A stretch of DNA of 64,000 bases from Pseudodesulfovibrio aespoeensis Aspo-2 (lineage in GTDB: Bacteria > Desulfobacterota > Desulfovibrionia > Desulfovibrionales > Desulfovibrionaceae): the NCBI RefSeq assembly GCF_000176915.2, contig NC_014844.1:1364001-1428000 (forward strand). Reading direction: 5' to 3'. The position numbers and the translations under genes are program-made. Positions 55,275-63,720 of the stretch are shown in pieces (the first letter of the stretch is position 1; every line of letters begins with the position of its first letter). The notes below the pieces were generated by a model. The model was not told the DNA's origin, ran no database searches, and worked only from the letters and a program-made list of their open reading frames with translations.

Positions 55275-55631
55275 ATGTCCAACATCGCATGTGGAAATAC
55301 CGAGCAGCACGTCGAGAACGTGGACAGGGTCCGGGGGCAGATGCTCACCGAGCGCGATTTCCTTTTCCTGGCCGAGCTGTTCAAGGCCCTTGGCGACTAC
55401 ACCAGGGTGCGCATGCTCTACGCCCTGTCCATCAATGAGCTGTGCGTCTGCGCCCTGGCGGAGGTGCTCGACATGTCGCCCTCGGCCATCTCGCACCAGT
55501 TGCGGCTGTTGCGCGCCGCCCGGCTGGTCCGCTACCGCAAGGATGGCAAGAACGTGTACTATACCCTGGACGACGATCATGTGCGCGCCCTCATCGTTCA
55601 AGGGCTTGACCATGTCCGGGAAGAGGGGTGA
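55275..55631 (+). CDS. ArsR/SmtB-family transcriptional regulator
   Basis: 118 residues. Winged-helix core LFKALGDYTRVRMLYALS, recognition helix SPSAISHQLRLLRAARLV and wing RYRKDGKNVYYTL. A CVC motif (ELCVCALAEVLD) in the metal-site helix is the CadC/ArsR-type alpha-3 site, so it likely senses a soft metal or arsenical and lifts repression of the neighbouring permease gene. Dyads lie before it and between it and the permease. Confidence 0.92.
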   Translation: MSNIACGNTEQHVENVDRVRGQMLTERDFLFLAELFKALGDYTRVRMLYALSINELCVCALAEVLDMSPSAISHQLRLLRAARLVRYRKDGKNVYYTLDDDHVRALIVQGLDHVREEG

Positions 55632-55666
55632 GTCGTGGCCGCTCTTTTTTTTATCCAATTACATGA

Positions 55667-55682
55667 ACATATGCTCATATGT
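55667..55682 (+). promoter_or_regulatory. operator-like dyad before the permease gene
   Basis: Perfect ACATATG-CT-CATATGT (55667-55682), placed 30 nt before the permease start; AT-rich with TGAACAT just upstream, similar to SmtB/ArsR sites. Suggests the regulator controls the permease separately from itself. Confidence 0.65.
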
Positions 55683-55712
55683 AACAGAGTTGCATTGAGA
55701 GGAAGGTGAACC

Positions 55713-56807
55713 GTGCCTCAATTGTTTTTCGAAATATTTTCAGAGTCGTGGCGAGTACTTGTGGATTCTGCGCCCTATGTTCTCTTTGGCTTTTTCGTGG
55801 CCGGGCTGCTCAAGGCGTTCGTGCCGGATTCGTTCATGGCCCGCCATCTCGGCAAGAGCTCGGTGGGCTCGGTGTTCAAGGCCGCCCTCATCGGCGTGCC
55901 GTTGCCTTTGTGCTCGTGCGGGGTGCTGCCCGCTGCCCTGGGGCTGCGCCAACAGGGTGCCAGCAAGGGGGCGACCACGGCCTTCATGATCTCCACGCCC
56001 GAGACCGGGGTGGACTCCATGGCCGTGACCTATGCGCTCATCGACCCGATCATGACCGTGGTCCGGCCCGTGGCCGCGACGATCACCGCCATCTTCGCCG
56101 GGTTGCTGGTCAACGCCTTCCCCGACCGCGAGGCAGGGGCAGCGTCGCGGATGCGTCCCATCGTGGTGGGATCGCCCGCCGACTCTCCCGAATCTGCCGC
56201 GACCGGCGAACCCACTGCGCCGGGCTGCGGCTGCCACGGCTGCGGCTCTTCCCCCGTGACCCTTGCGGGCCGGTTTCGCGCGGGCATGGGCTACGCCTTT
56301 GGCGAGATGATCGCGGATATCGGCAAGTGGCTCATCGCGGGCGTGATCGTGGCCGGGGCCATCGCGGCTCTGATTCCAGAGGACGTGCTGGTCGAATACG
56401 TGGGCCAGGGGTTCCTGTCCTATCTGGTCATGCTGGTCGTGGCCCTGCCGCTCTACGTCTGCGCCACGGCCTCGACCCCCATTGCTGCCTCGCTGCTGCT
56501 CAAGGGGTTGTCGCCTGGCGCGGCTCTGGTCTTTCTGCTGGCCGGTCCGGCCACCAACGGGGCCACCATCACGGTCATGCTCAAGACCCTGGGCAGGCGG
56601 GCGACCGGGCTGTATCTCGCGTCCATTGTCGTCTGCTCGCTGGGGCTGGCCTGGCTGGTGGACAGGCTCTATATCGGCCTTGGGCTCGACATCCGGGCCG
56701 TGGTCATGCAGGTGGACGAGACCCTGCCGGAGTGGGTCGGCGTGATCAGCGCCGTGACCATCCTGCTGCTCGTCGGACGCACCCTGTTCCAGGGCGGCCA
56801 CGGCTGA
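55713..56807 (+). CDS. SO_0444-type Cu/Zn efflux permease
   Basis: 364 residues from GTG 55713, with GAGGAAGG a few bases upstream. Predicted 8-10 spans. Conserved LPLCSCGVLPAALGLRQQGASKGATTAFMIS and, in the second half, LYVCATASTPIAASLLLKG match the ArsP/SO_0444 permease family. A central cytoplasmic loop is Cys-rich (GCGCHGCG, near residue 172), a probable metal-binding segment. Family members export metals or metalloid-organic compounds. It is next to an ArsR-type regulator with CVC motif. Confidence 0.88.
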   Translation: MPQLFFEIFSESWRVLVDSAPYVLFGFFVAGLLKAFVPDSFMARHLGKSSVGSVFKAALIGVPLPLCSCGVLPAALGLRQQGASKGATTAFMISTPETGVDSMAVTYALIDPIMTVVRPVAATITAIFAGLLVNAFPDREAGAASRMRPIVVGSPADSPESAATGEPTAPGCGCHGCGSSPVTLAGRFRAGMGYAFGEMIADIGKWLIAGVIVAGAIAALIPEDVLVEYVGQGFLSYLVMLVVALPLYVCATASTPIAASLLLKGLSPGAALVFLLAGPATNGATITVMLKTLGRRATGLYLASIVVCSLGLAWLVDRLYIGLGLDIRAVVMQVDETLPEWVGVISAVTILLLVGRTLFQGGHG

Positions 56808-56956
56808 GCCGCCGGACAGGGCGCAGCCGGTCCGGCTGCCTGACGATCCTTCCCAGGGCATGCCCCTCGCCGCGAGGCCGGGCCTCTCCGGGCAACGTCT
56901 TTTCTTTCTCGCGCGGGCATGCTACATACGCGCCACCAATTTTATGGAGAACTGGC

Positions 56957-57892
56957 ATGAGAAATCCACTGCCCGCTGCGTTGCTCATACTCTGCCTCGT
57001 TATCCTGACCGCGCCCGCCAAGGCGCAGGATGTCAGGATACGCTTCGGCATTCTGCCCGTGCTCGACACCTTGCCGCTCCAGGTGGCGGTGACGGACGGC
57101 CTGTTCGCCGGGCAGGGGCTTGATGTCGAGCTGATCCCCTTTGCCTCGGCCCTTGAGCGCGACACGGCCATGCAGACCGGCCAGCTCGACGGCTATTTTG
57201 GCGACCTCATCGCCACCTACATGCTCATCAACCAGAATGTGCCCATGTACATCGCTCTGACATCCTGGCGCACCTCCCCCGGCTATCCCATGTTCGGCAT
57301 TGCCCTTTCGCCGGGCGCGCGGGACAGGACCCTGGCCGAGCTCAAGGGAAGCAACCTCGGCATCTCCAAGTCCACCATCATGGAGTTTCTGGCCGACAAG
57401 ATGGAGGCGCGGCTGGGCGTGGGCACGGGCTATTTCTCACGCATGGAAGTCAAGAAGATCCCCATCAGGCTCCAGATGCTCATGGCCGATCAGATCGACG
57501 CTGCCTTCCTGCCCGAGCCGCTCCTGTCGCTGGCCAGGCTCAAGGGCGGCGGGGTGCTGGTCACTGCGGACAACCTTGACGTGCCCCTGACCGTGCTCTG
57601 CCTGCACCGCAAGTATTTCTCCGACGGTGCCGAGACCTATGTCCGCTTTGTCACCGCCTACAAGGAGGCCGTGGAGCGGCTGGCCGCCGATCCCGAGAAG
57701 TATCGCGCGCTCATGGCCGAGGTCTGCCGCATTCCCCAGCCGCTGGCAGCGGAATTTCCGGTCTACAGGTATCCGCTGCCCGCGCTGCCTGCCGACAGCG
57801 AACTCGACGAGGTTCAGGACTGGATGATCGCCAAGGGGCTCCTGCGGGAGCGCATGCCCAACGAGATCGCGCTCTCCCCGATCATACCGTAG
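56957..57892 (+). CDS. ABC transporter substrate-binding protein (NitT/TauT-like)
   Basis: 311 residues from ATG 56957, with the signal peptide MRNPLPAALLILCLVILTAPAKAQ. A type-2 periplasmic fold with FGILPVLDTLPLQVAVTDGLF, then LDGYFGDLIATYM and DAAFLPEPLLSLARL. It probably feeds the downstream ATPase and permease, both co-directional. Substrate unknown (NitT/TauT-family systems import nitrate-, sulfonate- or thiamine-precursor-type ligands). The open frame extending back to 55706 crosses the permease in another frame and is spurious. Confidence 0.85.
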   Translation: MRNPLPAALLILCLVILTAPAKAQDVRIRFGILPVLDTLPLQVAVTDGLFAGQGLDVELIPFASALERDTAMQTGQLDGYFGDLIATYMLINQNVPMYIALTSWRTSPGYPMFGIALSPGARDRTLAELKGSNLGISKSTIMEFLADKMEARLGVGTGYFSRMEVKKIPIRLQMLMADQIDAAFLPEPLLSLARLKGGGVLVTADNLDVPLTVLCLHRKYFSDGAETYVRFVTAYKEAVERLAADPEKYRALMAEVCRIPQPLAAEFPVYRYPLPALPADSELDEVQDWMIAKGLLRERMPNEIALSPIIP

Positions 57893-57972
57893 CGCGAAGG
57901 GGAGCTTCGCCGTCGCGTCCAAATCCGTGCGGCCATTGCTGCCGTCGGGCCAATGCAACACCCAGAGAATTC

Positions 57973-58707
57973 ATGCTCAGAGCCGAAAATCTCGGAAAAT
58001 CCTATGGCGCGGAGCGCGTCCTGGACAGCGTGTCCTTTGCCCTGGCGGGCGAGGAGACCCTGGCCGTGGTCGGCCCGTCGGGCTGCGGCAAGACCTCGCT
58101 GCTCTATATCCTAAGCGGCCTTGTCAGGCCCGATAGCGGGGCGGTCCTGCTTGACGGCGCGCCCATCAGCGGGCCGACCCCGGACATCTCCATCATCCTG
58201 CAGGACTACGGGCTGCTGCCCTGGCGCACCGTTGAGGACAACGTGGCCCTTGGTCTCAAGGTGCAGGGCGTGCCGCGCGCCGAGCGGCGGGCGCGGGCCA
58301 AGGCCCAGCTGGCCGAGTTGGGCATTGTCGGGCGCGGCCAGGACTTTCCCGCCACCCTGAGCGGGGGGGAGCAGCAGCGGGTGGCCATTGCCCGCGCCTT
58401 TGTCTCCCGGCCCCGGCTCATGCTGCTCGACGAGCCTTTTTCGTCGCTGGACGCCCTGACCCGCGAGCGGCTCCAGCGCACCCTGCTCGATGTCTGGAAA
58501 CGGCGCAGGGTGCCGTATGTCCTGGTTACCCATTCGCTGGAGGAGGCTGTGGTGCTTGGACGCAGGATCATGGTCATGTCGGGCCGTCCGGCCCGGCCCG
58601 TGGCCGTGTTCGACAACCCTGGTTTCGGCGATGCGTCCATCCGCGACACCGAGGCGTGCTTCAAGCTGCTCAAGGAGCTTCGACACACCGTGGAGGACGT
58701 ATGGTGA
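57973..58707 (+). CDS. ABC transporter ATP-binding protein (NitT/TauT-like)
   Basis: 244 residues. Walker A GPSGCGKTS, signature LSGGEQQRVAIARAF, Walker B LMLLDEPFSSLDA, and H-loop VTHSLEEAV. It powers the permease that overlaps its stop. It lies 80 bp after the binding protein. Confidence 0.93.
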   Translation: MLRAENLGKSYGAERVLDSVSFALAGEETLAVVGPSGCGKTSLLYILSGLVRPDSGAVLLDGAPISGPTPDISIILQDYGLLPWRTVEDNVALGLKVQGVPRAERRARAKAQLAELGIVGRGQDFPATLSGGEQQRVAIARAFVSRPRLMLLDEPFSSLDALTRERLQRTLLDVWKRRRVPYVLVTHSLEEAVVLGRRIMVMSGRPARPVAVFDNPGFGDASIRDTEACFKLLKELRHTVEDVW

Positions 58708-59465
58708 GGCCAGGCGGCCCGATCATGCGCTACGGGCTGGTCATGCTCGCGCTCGGCCTTTTGTGGAAGCTGGCCGCCGTGGCCCTGGGCGGGGTCATCC
58801 TGCCGCATCCTGAGGACGCGCTGGCCGCCTTTGCCTCGGCCCTGTCCACCCGCATCTTCTGGGAGCATTTCTGCATCAGCGGCTACCGGGCCGTCACGGC
58901 CATGGCCCTGGCCTGGTGTGTCGCCTTTCCGCTCGGGCTGGTCATGGGCAGCGTCAGGCGGGCGGACGCCCTGCTGGCCCCGTTCATCTTCCTGACCTAT
59001 CCCATCCCCAAGATCGTGCTCCTGCCCGTGTTCCTGCTCCTGTTCGGCCTTGGCGACGCCTCCAAGATCGCCATGATCGCACTCATCCTCGGCTACCAGA
59101 TACTGGTCACCACCCGCGACGGGGTGCGCTCCATCCATCCGAAGTATTTCGATTCGGTCCGCTCGCTCGGCGGCTCGCGCTGGAACGTGCTGCGCGAGGT
59201 GCTGCTGCCCGCGGCCCTGCCCCATGGCTTTACAGCCCTTCGCCTCGGCACTGGCGTGTCCGTGGCCGTGCTCTTCTTCGTCGAATCCTTTGCCACCACG
59301 CGGGGGTTGGGCTACATGATCATGGACGCTTGGGGGGCTATGGACTATCTCGGCATGTTCACCGGGATCATCGGCATGAGCCTGATGGGCGCGGCCCTCT
59401 ATGAGCTGGCCAATTTCATGGAGCGCAAGGCGTGCCGGTGGATGTTCCTCAGAAAAAAGGGGTGA
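58701..59465 (+). CDS. ABC transporter permease (NitT/TauT-like)
   Basis: 254 residues from ATG 58701, overlapping the ATPase stop by 7 nt; GGAGG lies 4 nt upstream. Six hydrophobic segments with the EAA-like coupling loop SVRSLGGSRWNVLREVLLPAALP. SsuC/TauC-type. It completes a three-gene importer with the two upstream genes. Confidence 0.9.
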   Translation: MVRPGGPIMRYGLVMLALGLLWKLAAVALGGVILPHPEDALAAFASALSTRIFWEHFCISGYRAVTAMALAWCVAFPLGLVMGSVRRADALLAPFIFLTYPIPKIVLLPVFLLLFGLGDASKIAMIALILGYQILVTTRDGVRSIHPKYFDSVRSLGGSRWNVLREVLLPAALPHGFTALRLGTGVSVAVLFFVESFATTRGLGYMIMDAWGAMDYLGMFTGIIGMSLMGAALYELANFMERKACRWMFLRKKG

Positions 59466-59542
59466 TCGTCCATTGAAAGATTGCGGGATGCCCGTTACGG
59501 TGCGACCAGATCAACCACGGCCAGACAGGCTGGCATGGCGCC

Positions 59543-60556
59543 ATGGGGCGATCCGTCAACCACCAGCGGGAGCGACTGCTCGACATGAAGCTCGAATTTG
59601 ATGACAGCAGGCTGGCCAGCCAGCTTTTTGGCCCCCACAACCAGTATCTCAAGCTCATGGGCGAGCGGATCGGCGTGCGCCTTGAGAGTCGGGGCAACGC
59701 CGTGACCGTCACCGCGCCCGAGGGCGAAGAGGGCGGGGAGAGCGCGGAAGCGTTGGCCGCCCAGGTGCTTACCCAGCTCTACGCCATGCTCAAGGCGGGT
59801 AAGAAAATCTATCCCCAGGATGTGGATTTTGCCTGCCGCATCCTCATGCGCCAGCCCTCGGCGGACGTGGGCGAGGTCTTCAAGGGTGATGTCTACGCCA
59901 CCTCCGGCAAACGCACGGTCTCGCCCAAGTCCCTGAACCAGCGCGAATATCTCGACGCCATCCGGCAGTACGACCTGACCTTTGGCATCGGTCCCGCGGG
60001 CACGGGCAAGACCTACCTCGCCGTGGCCATGGCCGTGGGCGCGCTGTTGCGCCGCGAGGTCAAGCGCATTGTGCTCACCCGCCCGGCGGTGGAGGCGGGC
60101 GAGAAGCTCGGCTTCCTGCCCGGCGACCTGGCCGAGAAGATCAATCCCTACCTGCGCCCGCTCTACGACGCCCTGCACGACATGCTCGATTTTCCCAGGA
60201 TGCAGGAATATCAGGAGACCGGCGTCATCGAGGTGGCCCCCCTGGCCTTCATGCGTGGCCGCACACTCAACGACGCCTTCATCATCCTCGACGAGGCCCA
60301 GAACACCACGCCGGAACAGATGAAGATGTTCCTGACGCGCCTTGGTTTCGGCTCTCGGGCCGTGATCACCGGTGATGTCACCCAGATCGATTTGCCTGTC
60401 CACGCCCGCTCCGGCCTGCTCAACGCCCGCACCGTTCTCGACGGGGTCAAGGGCGTGAAGTTCATCCTCTTCGACGAGCACGATGTCATCCGCCACCCCC
60501 TGGTGGGGCGGATCGTCCGCGCTTACGATCAGCACGACACCATCCGGACCGAATGA
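59543..60556 (+). CDS. PhoH-family ATPase
   Basis: 337 residues from ATG 59543 (an in-frame ATG at 59585 is possible). Walker A GPAGTGKTYLAVAMA, Walker B FIILDEAQNTTPEQMKMFLTRLG and the PhoH core GVKGVKFILFDEHDVIRHPLVGRI. It is thought to act in RNA metabolism. The stop overlaps ybeY by 4 nt, the usual PhoH-YbeY pairing. Confidence 0.93.
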   Translation: MGRSVNHQRERLLDMKLEFDDSRLASQLFGPHNQYLKLMGERIGVRLESRGNAVTVTAPEGEEGGESAEALAAQVLTQLYAMLKAGKKIYPQDVDFACRILMRQPSADVGEVFKGDVYATSGKRTVSPKSLNQREYLDAIRQYDLTFGIGPAGTGKTYLAVAMAVGALLRREVKRIVLTRPAVEAGEKLGFLPGDLAEKINPYLRPLYDALHDMLDFPRMQEYQETGVIEVAPLAFMRGRTLNDAFIILDEAQNTTPEQMKMFLTRLGFGSRAVITGDVTQIDLPVHARSGLLNARTVLDGVKGVKFILFDEHDVIRHPLVGRIVRAYDQHDTIRTE

Positions 60557-61044
60557 TGGGCGGCGATATCAGGATCCTGCGCGAAACCCGGCTGGAACCG
60601 GATTTTCCTTTGTCCCGGCAGGAGCTTGTCCGGGTGGTGGAAACCATTCTGGACAGCCTCGGCCTTGAGGGCGCGGCCCTGGAACTCACCTTGGTCGACG
60701 ACCGCGAGATCGCCCGGCTCAACCGCGAGTTCATGGGCTGCCCCGGCCCCACCAATATTCTGAGTTTTCCCGCCTTTGAGCGGTCTGGCCCTGACTCTGG
60801 CCCCGATGTTGACCCCGATTCAGGTCCTGATTCAGGCACTATGGCGGAATACCTTGGCGAGCTGGCCCTGTCCGTGGACACCCTGGCCCGCGAAGCCCAT
60901 CTCTACGGTCAGCCGCCCCGTGTCCATCTGGCCCGGCTGCTGGCCCATGGCATTCTGCATCTGGCCGGGCACGACCACGGCGAGGAGATGGACGCGCTCA
61001 CGGAAACGGCTGTGGATGTTGTCCAGCTCACCTGTTCAGACTGA
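60553..61044 (+). CDS. ybeY: endoribonuclease YbeY
   Basis: 163 residues. The zinc site is AHGILHLAGHDH, near residues 131-142, the family hallmark. YbeY matures 16S rRNA. An unusual Asp/Pro/Gly/Ser repeat GPDSGPDVDPDSGPDSG is inserted at residues 79-95, between the SFPAF strand and LGELALS, where standard members have a shorter loop. The stop-start overlap with phoH couples translation. Confidence 0.92.
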   Translation: MMGGDIRILRETRLEPDFPLSRQELVRVVETILDSLGLEGAALELTLVDDREIARLNREFMGCPGPTNILSFPAFERSGPDSGPDVDPDSGPDSGTMAEYLGELALSVDTLAREAHLYGQPPRVHLARLLAHGILHLAGHDHGEEMDALTETAVDVVQLTCSD

Positions 61045-61059
61045 TCAACCAGGAGTTTC

Positions 61060-62670
61060 ATGTTCAAGCGCATTTCCCGCCGGAGCCGCAGCCGGACCCG
61101 CAATCTCATGCGGGGCAGGAACCTCTACAGGCTGCTCTTTTCCGGGGTGATCCTGGCCATGGCGGCCATCGCTGCGCTCGCCTTCTGGGGCGTGCACGAG
61201 GTCCGGCGCGACGCGGCTTCCGTGGCCGTGGAGAGTTCGGCGCGCGGCCTGTCGGGTGCCGTGACCGTGCTGGTCAACGCGGTGTCCGCATCCAACATCG
61301 ACCTGACCGGCAAGGATTTCGGGAGCCTGGAACCGGCCCACCTGCGCGACGTCTTTGCCGCCATCCTCGAAAAACACGCTGTCCTGGCCTCGGCCATGGT
61401 CTCTGATGGTGACGGGCTGCGCTACATGCTCACGCGCAGGCGCGGCGGGCTGCTGGAAGGCGTGGCCGCGACCGGTGCGCAAGGCGACCCTTCGAGCGAC
61501 CTGCGCTGGACCCTGTGGACGAGCGACGGCAACTCCAGGCCGACCCAGGCCAGAGGGCGGTACGACAAGGCTGCGGTGGACGCCGTGCTGGCCGACGAGT
61601 TCCGGCAGCTTGCGCCCGGACAGGTCCGGTGGCGCAGCACGGATCGCCTGCTCGACGCGGGCGAGTCGTGGATCACGGCCTCGTCGCTGGCCGAAAGCAG
61701 GGGCAGGAAGATCATGCTCTCCTTCATTCTGCCCGTGAATGCCGTGGTCAGTCAGCTTGTCGGCGCGGAAAAGGGGAGGGCCGAGAAGGTCTTTCTCTCC
61801 TGGGCCAGCGGCAGCATATTGTCCATCGGCGACGGAGCCGTCATTGCCGGGCCGGGCCAGACCCGTGTGCCGCAGCCGGTCGGCAGCGTGACTGATCCGG
61901 TCATCGCCAGGGCCGCCGAACTCCTGGCCGCCGATGCGTCGCTGCGCAGCGTTCCGGTCTCCATGCGGGTGGCGGGCGAAACGTGGTGGGTCTACCTCAT
62001 GCCCCTGTCCGTGTTCGAAGACAGCATGTCCCTTGGCGTGGCCGTGCCCATGAAGAGTGTGGTTCCGGCCATGGGCAGCGACACCTTTTTACAATTTTTT
62101 GGAGGCGGGCTTGTGCTTCTGGCCGCATGCGCGCTGTTTCTGCTGCGCAGGTACCGGGCCAGGATCGAGACCCTGGGCATGCGTCACGGCGCGGCCCGGA
62201 CCGCTCAGGACGTGCTGAGTCTCATTGCCGAGGGCGAATGCAGCGTGCTTGAATTCAAGCAGACCATGCGGTTCAACCTCAAGGCGGGCAAGAACGGCAA
62301 GGAGATCGAACACGCCATTGTCAAGACCGTGGCCGCCTTCATGAATTCTGAGGGCGGCATGCTCCTGATCGGTGTTGCCGACGATGGCATGGTCACCGGC
62401 TTTGGCGAGGACAATTTCGCCAGCGACGACAAGGCGCTGCTGCACCTCAACAACCTTGTGAACCAGTATGTCGGGGCTGAATTCTCGCGCTATGTCGATA
62501 CCATGGTCATTGAAGTCAATGGCAGGCCGGTCATCCGCGTCCTGTGCACGCCCGCTTCGGCCCCGGCCATCCTCAAGACGGGCCAGAGCGAGGAGTTCTA
62601 TGTGCGCAGCGGCCCGGCCAGCCGCCAGCTCACCCTGAGCCAGTTTTACGAATGGCTCCAGAACCATTGA
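61060..62670 (+). CDS. membrane sensor with C-terminal AlbA_2 (Schlafen-type) domain
   Basis: 536 residues. A first membrane helix (~22-44, LYRLLFSGVILAMAAIAALAF) is followed by a ~290-residue extracytoplasmic region (~45-335), a second helix (~343-362, GGGLVLLAACALFLL), and a cytoplasmic AlbA_2/divergent AAA-4-type domain from ~385 (ECSVLEFKQTMRFNLKA, VKTVAAFMNSEGGMLLIGVADDG, VRSGPASRQLTLSQFYEW). The AlbA_2 fold is usually found in soluble DNA/RNA-binding or Schlafen proteins; membrane-sensor fusions are less common. Ligand and output unknown. Confidence 0.8.
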   Translation: MFKRISRRSRSRTRNLMRGRNLYRLLFSGVILAMAAIAALAFWGVHEVRRDAASVAVESSARGLSGAVTVLVNAVSASNIDLTGKDFGSLEPAHLRDVFAAILEKHAVLASAMVSDGDGLRYMLTRRRGGLLEGVAATGAQGDPSSDLRWTLWTSDGNSRPTQARGRYDKAAVDAVLADEFRQLAPGQVRWRSTDRLLDAGESWITASSLAESRGRKIMLSFILPVNAVVSQLVGAEKGRAEKVFLSWASGSILSIGDGAVIAGPGQTRVPQPVGSVTDPVIARAAELLAADASLRSVPVSMRVAGETWWVYLMPLSVFEDSMSLGVAVPMKSVVPAMGSDTFLQFFGGGLVLLAACALFLLRRYRARIETLGMRHGAARTAQDVLSLIAEGECSVLEFKQTMRFNLKAGKNGKEIEHAIVKTVAAFMNSEGGMLLIGVADDGMVTGFGEDNFASDDKALLHLNNLVNQYVGAEFSRYVDTMVIEVNGRPVIRVLCTPASAPAILKTGQSEEFYVRSGPASRQLTLSQFYEWLQNH

Positions 62671-62785
62671 TGGTGCTGGCAACGGGCATGGAGAGGCGGA
62701 CCAAAAGCCTTTACATCCATGTGAATATCGGCCACACTTCTTCCCTTTCATAAAGACCGGCAATCGATGATGGAGTACACGTACG

Positions 62786-63688
62786 ATGCCCAAGAATTTC
62801 CTGACTATTTTGGATATGCCCAGGGACGAGGCCCGGCAGGTGCTGCTGCGCGCCAAGGAGATGAAGGACGGAAAAGTCCGCACCGACCTCCTGGCAGGCA
62901 AGACCCTGCTCCTGATTTTCGAGAAGGCCTCCACCCGCACGCGGGTCTCTTTTGAAGTGGGCGTGCGCCAGCTTGGCGGCGACCCGGTCTTCATCACCTC
63001 GCGTGACTCGCAGTTGGGCCGCAGCGAGCCCCTCAAGGACACCGCGCGGGTGCTCTCGCGCTACGCGGACGGACTCATCGTGCGCACCTTTGGCCAGGAA
63101 AAGCTCGAAACCCTGGTCAAATACGGGACCATTCCGGTCATCAACGCCCTGACCGACGAGTACCATCCCTGCCAGATCATGTCCGACGTGCTGACCATGT
63201 ACGAGCGCACGCCCAGCCTCGACGAGATCAAGGTGGCCTGGATCGGCGACGGCAACAACATGGCCCACTCGTTCATCAATGCGGCGGCCACCTTTGGCTT
63301 TGCCCTCTCCCTGGCCTGCCCGGCGGGATACCTGCCCGACCAGGGTATCCTGGACAAGGCCCGCAGCCTGGGCGCGGACATCACCCTGACCGACGATCCG
63401 GCCAGGGCCGTGGCCGGGGCGCACTATGTCAACACCGATGTCTGGGCATCCATGGGACAGGAAGAGGAGCAGAAGAAGCGCGAGGCCGCCTTTGCCGGGT
63501 ATGCCGTGGACGATGTGCTCATGGCCAAGGCCGCGCCGGGCGCCTGCTTCATGCACTGCCTGCCCGCCCACCGGGGCGAGGAGGTCAGCGAGGCCGTGTT
63601 CGAGGGGCCTGCCTCCATCGTCTGGGACCAGGCCGAGAACCGGCTGCACATGCAAAAGGCCATCATCGAATGGATTTACAGCAATTAA
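62786..63688 (+). CDS. argF: ornithine carbamoyltransferase
   Basis: 300 residues. Carbamoyl-phosphate loop FEKASTRTRVSFE; ornithine-side motifs HPCQIMSD and a conserved C-terminal HCLPAHRGEEV. It makes citrulline in arginine synthesis, using carbamoyl phosphate from the CarAB enzyme whose large subunit is at 8.7 kb. argG follows 32 bp later. Confidence 0.97.
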   Translation: MPKNFLTILDMPRDEARQVLLRAKEMKDGKVRTDLLAGKTLLLIFEKASTRTRVSFEVGVRQLGGDPVFITSRDSQLGRSEPLKDTARVLSRYADGLIVRTFGQEKLETLVKYGTIPVINALTDEYHPCQIMSDVLTMYERTPSLDEIKVAWIGDGNNMAHSFINAAATFGFALSLACPAGYLPDQGILDKARSLGADITLTDDPARAVAGAHYVNTDVWASMGQEEEQKKREAAFAGYAVDDVLMAKAAPGACFMHCLPAHRGEEVSEAVFEGPASIVWDQAENRLHMQKAIIEWIYSN

Positions 63689-63720
63689 AGCTAGATGGAA
63701 TAGCGAGGAAATAATCAGAT

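Noticed and set aside
55706-57892. 728-codon open frame on the plus strand
   Set aside because: First part is the permease region in the wrong frame; only the end (from ATG 56957) is the real binding-protein gene.
62671-62785. possible ARG box before argF
   Set aside because: A TGAATA fragment is present but no symmetric second half or clear promoter.
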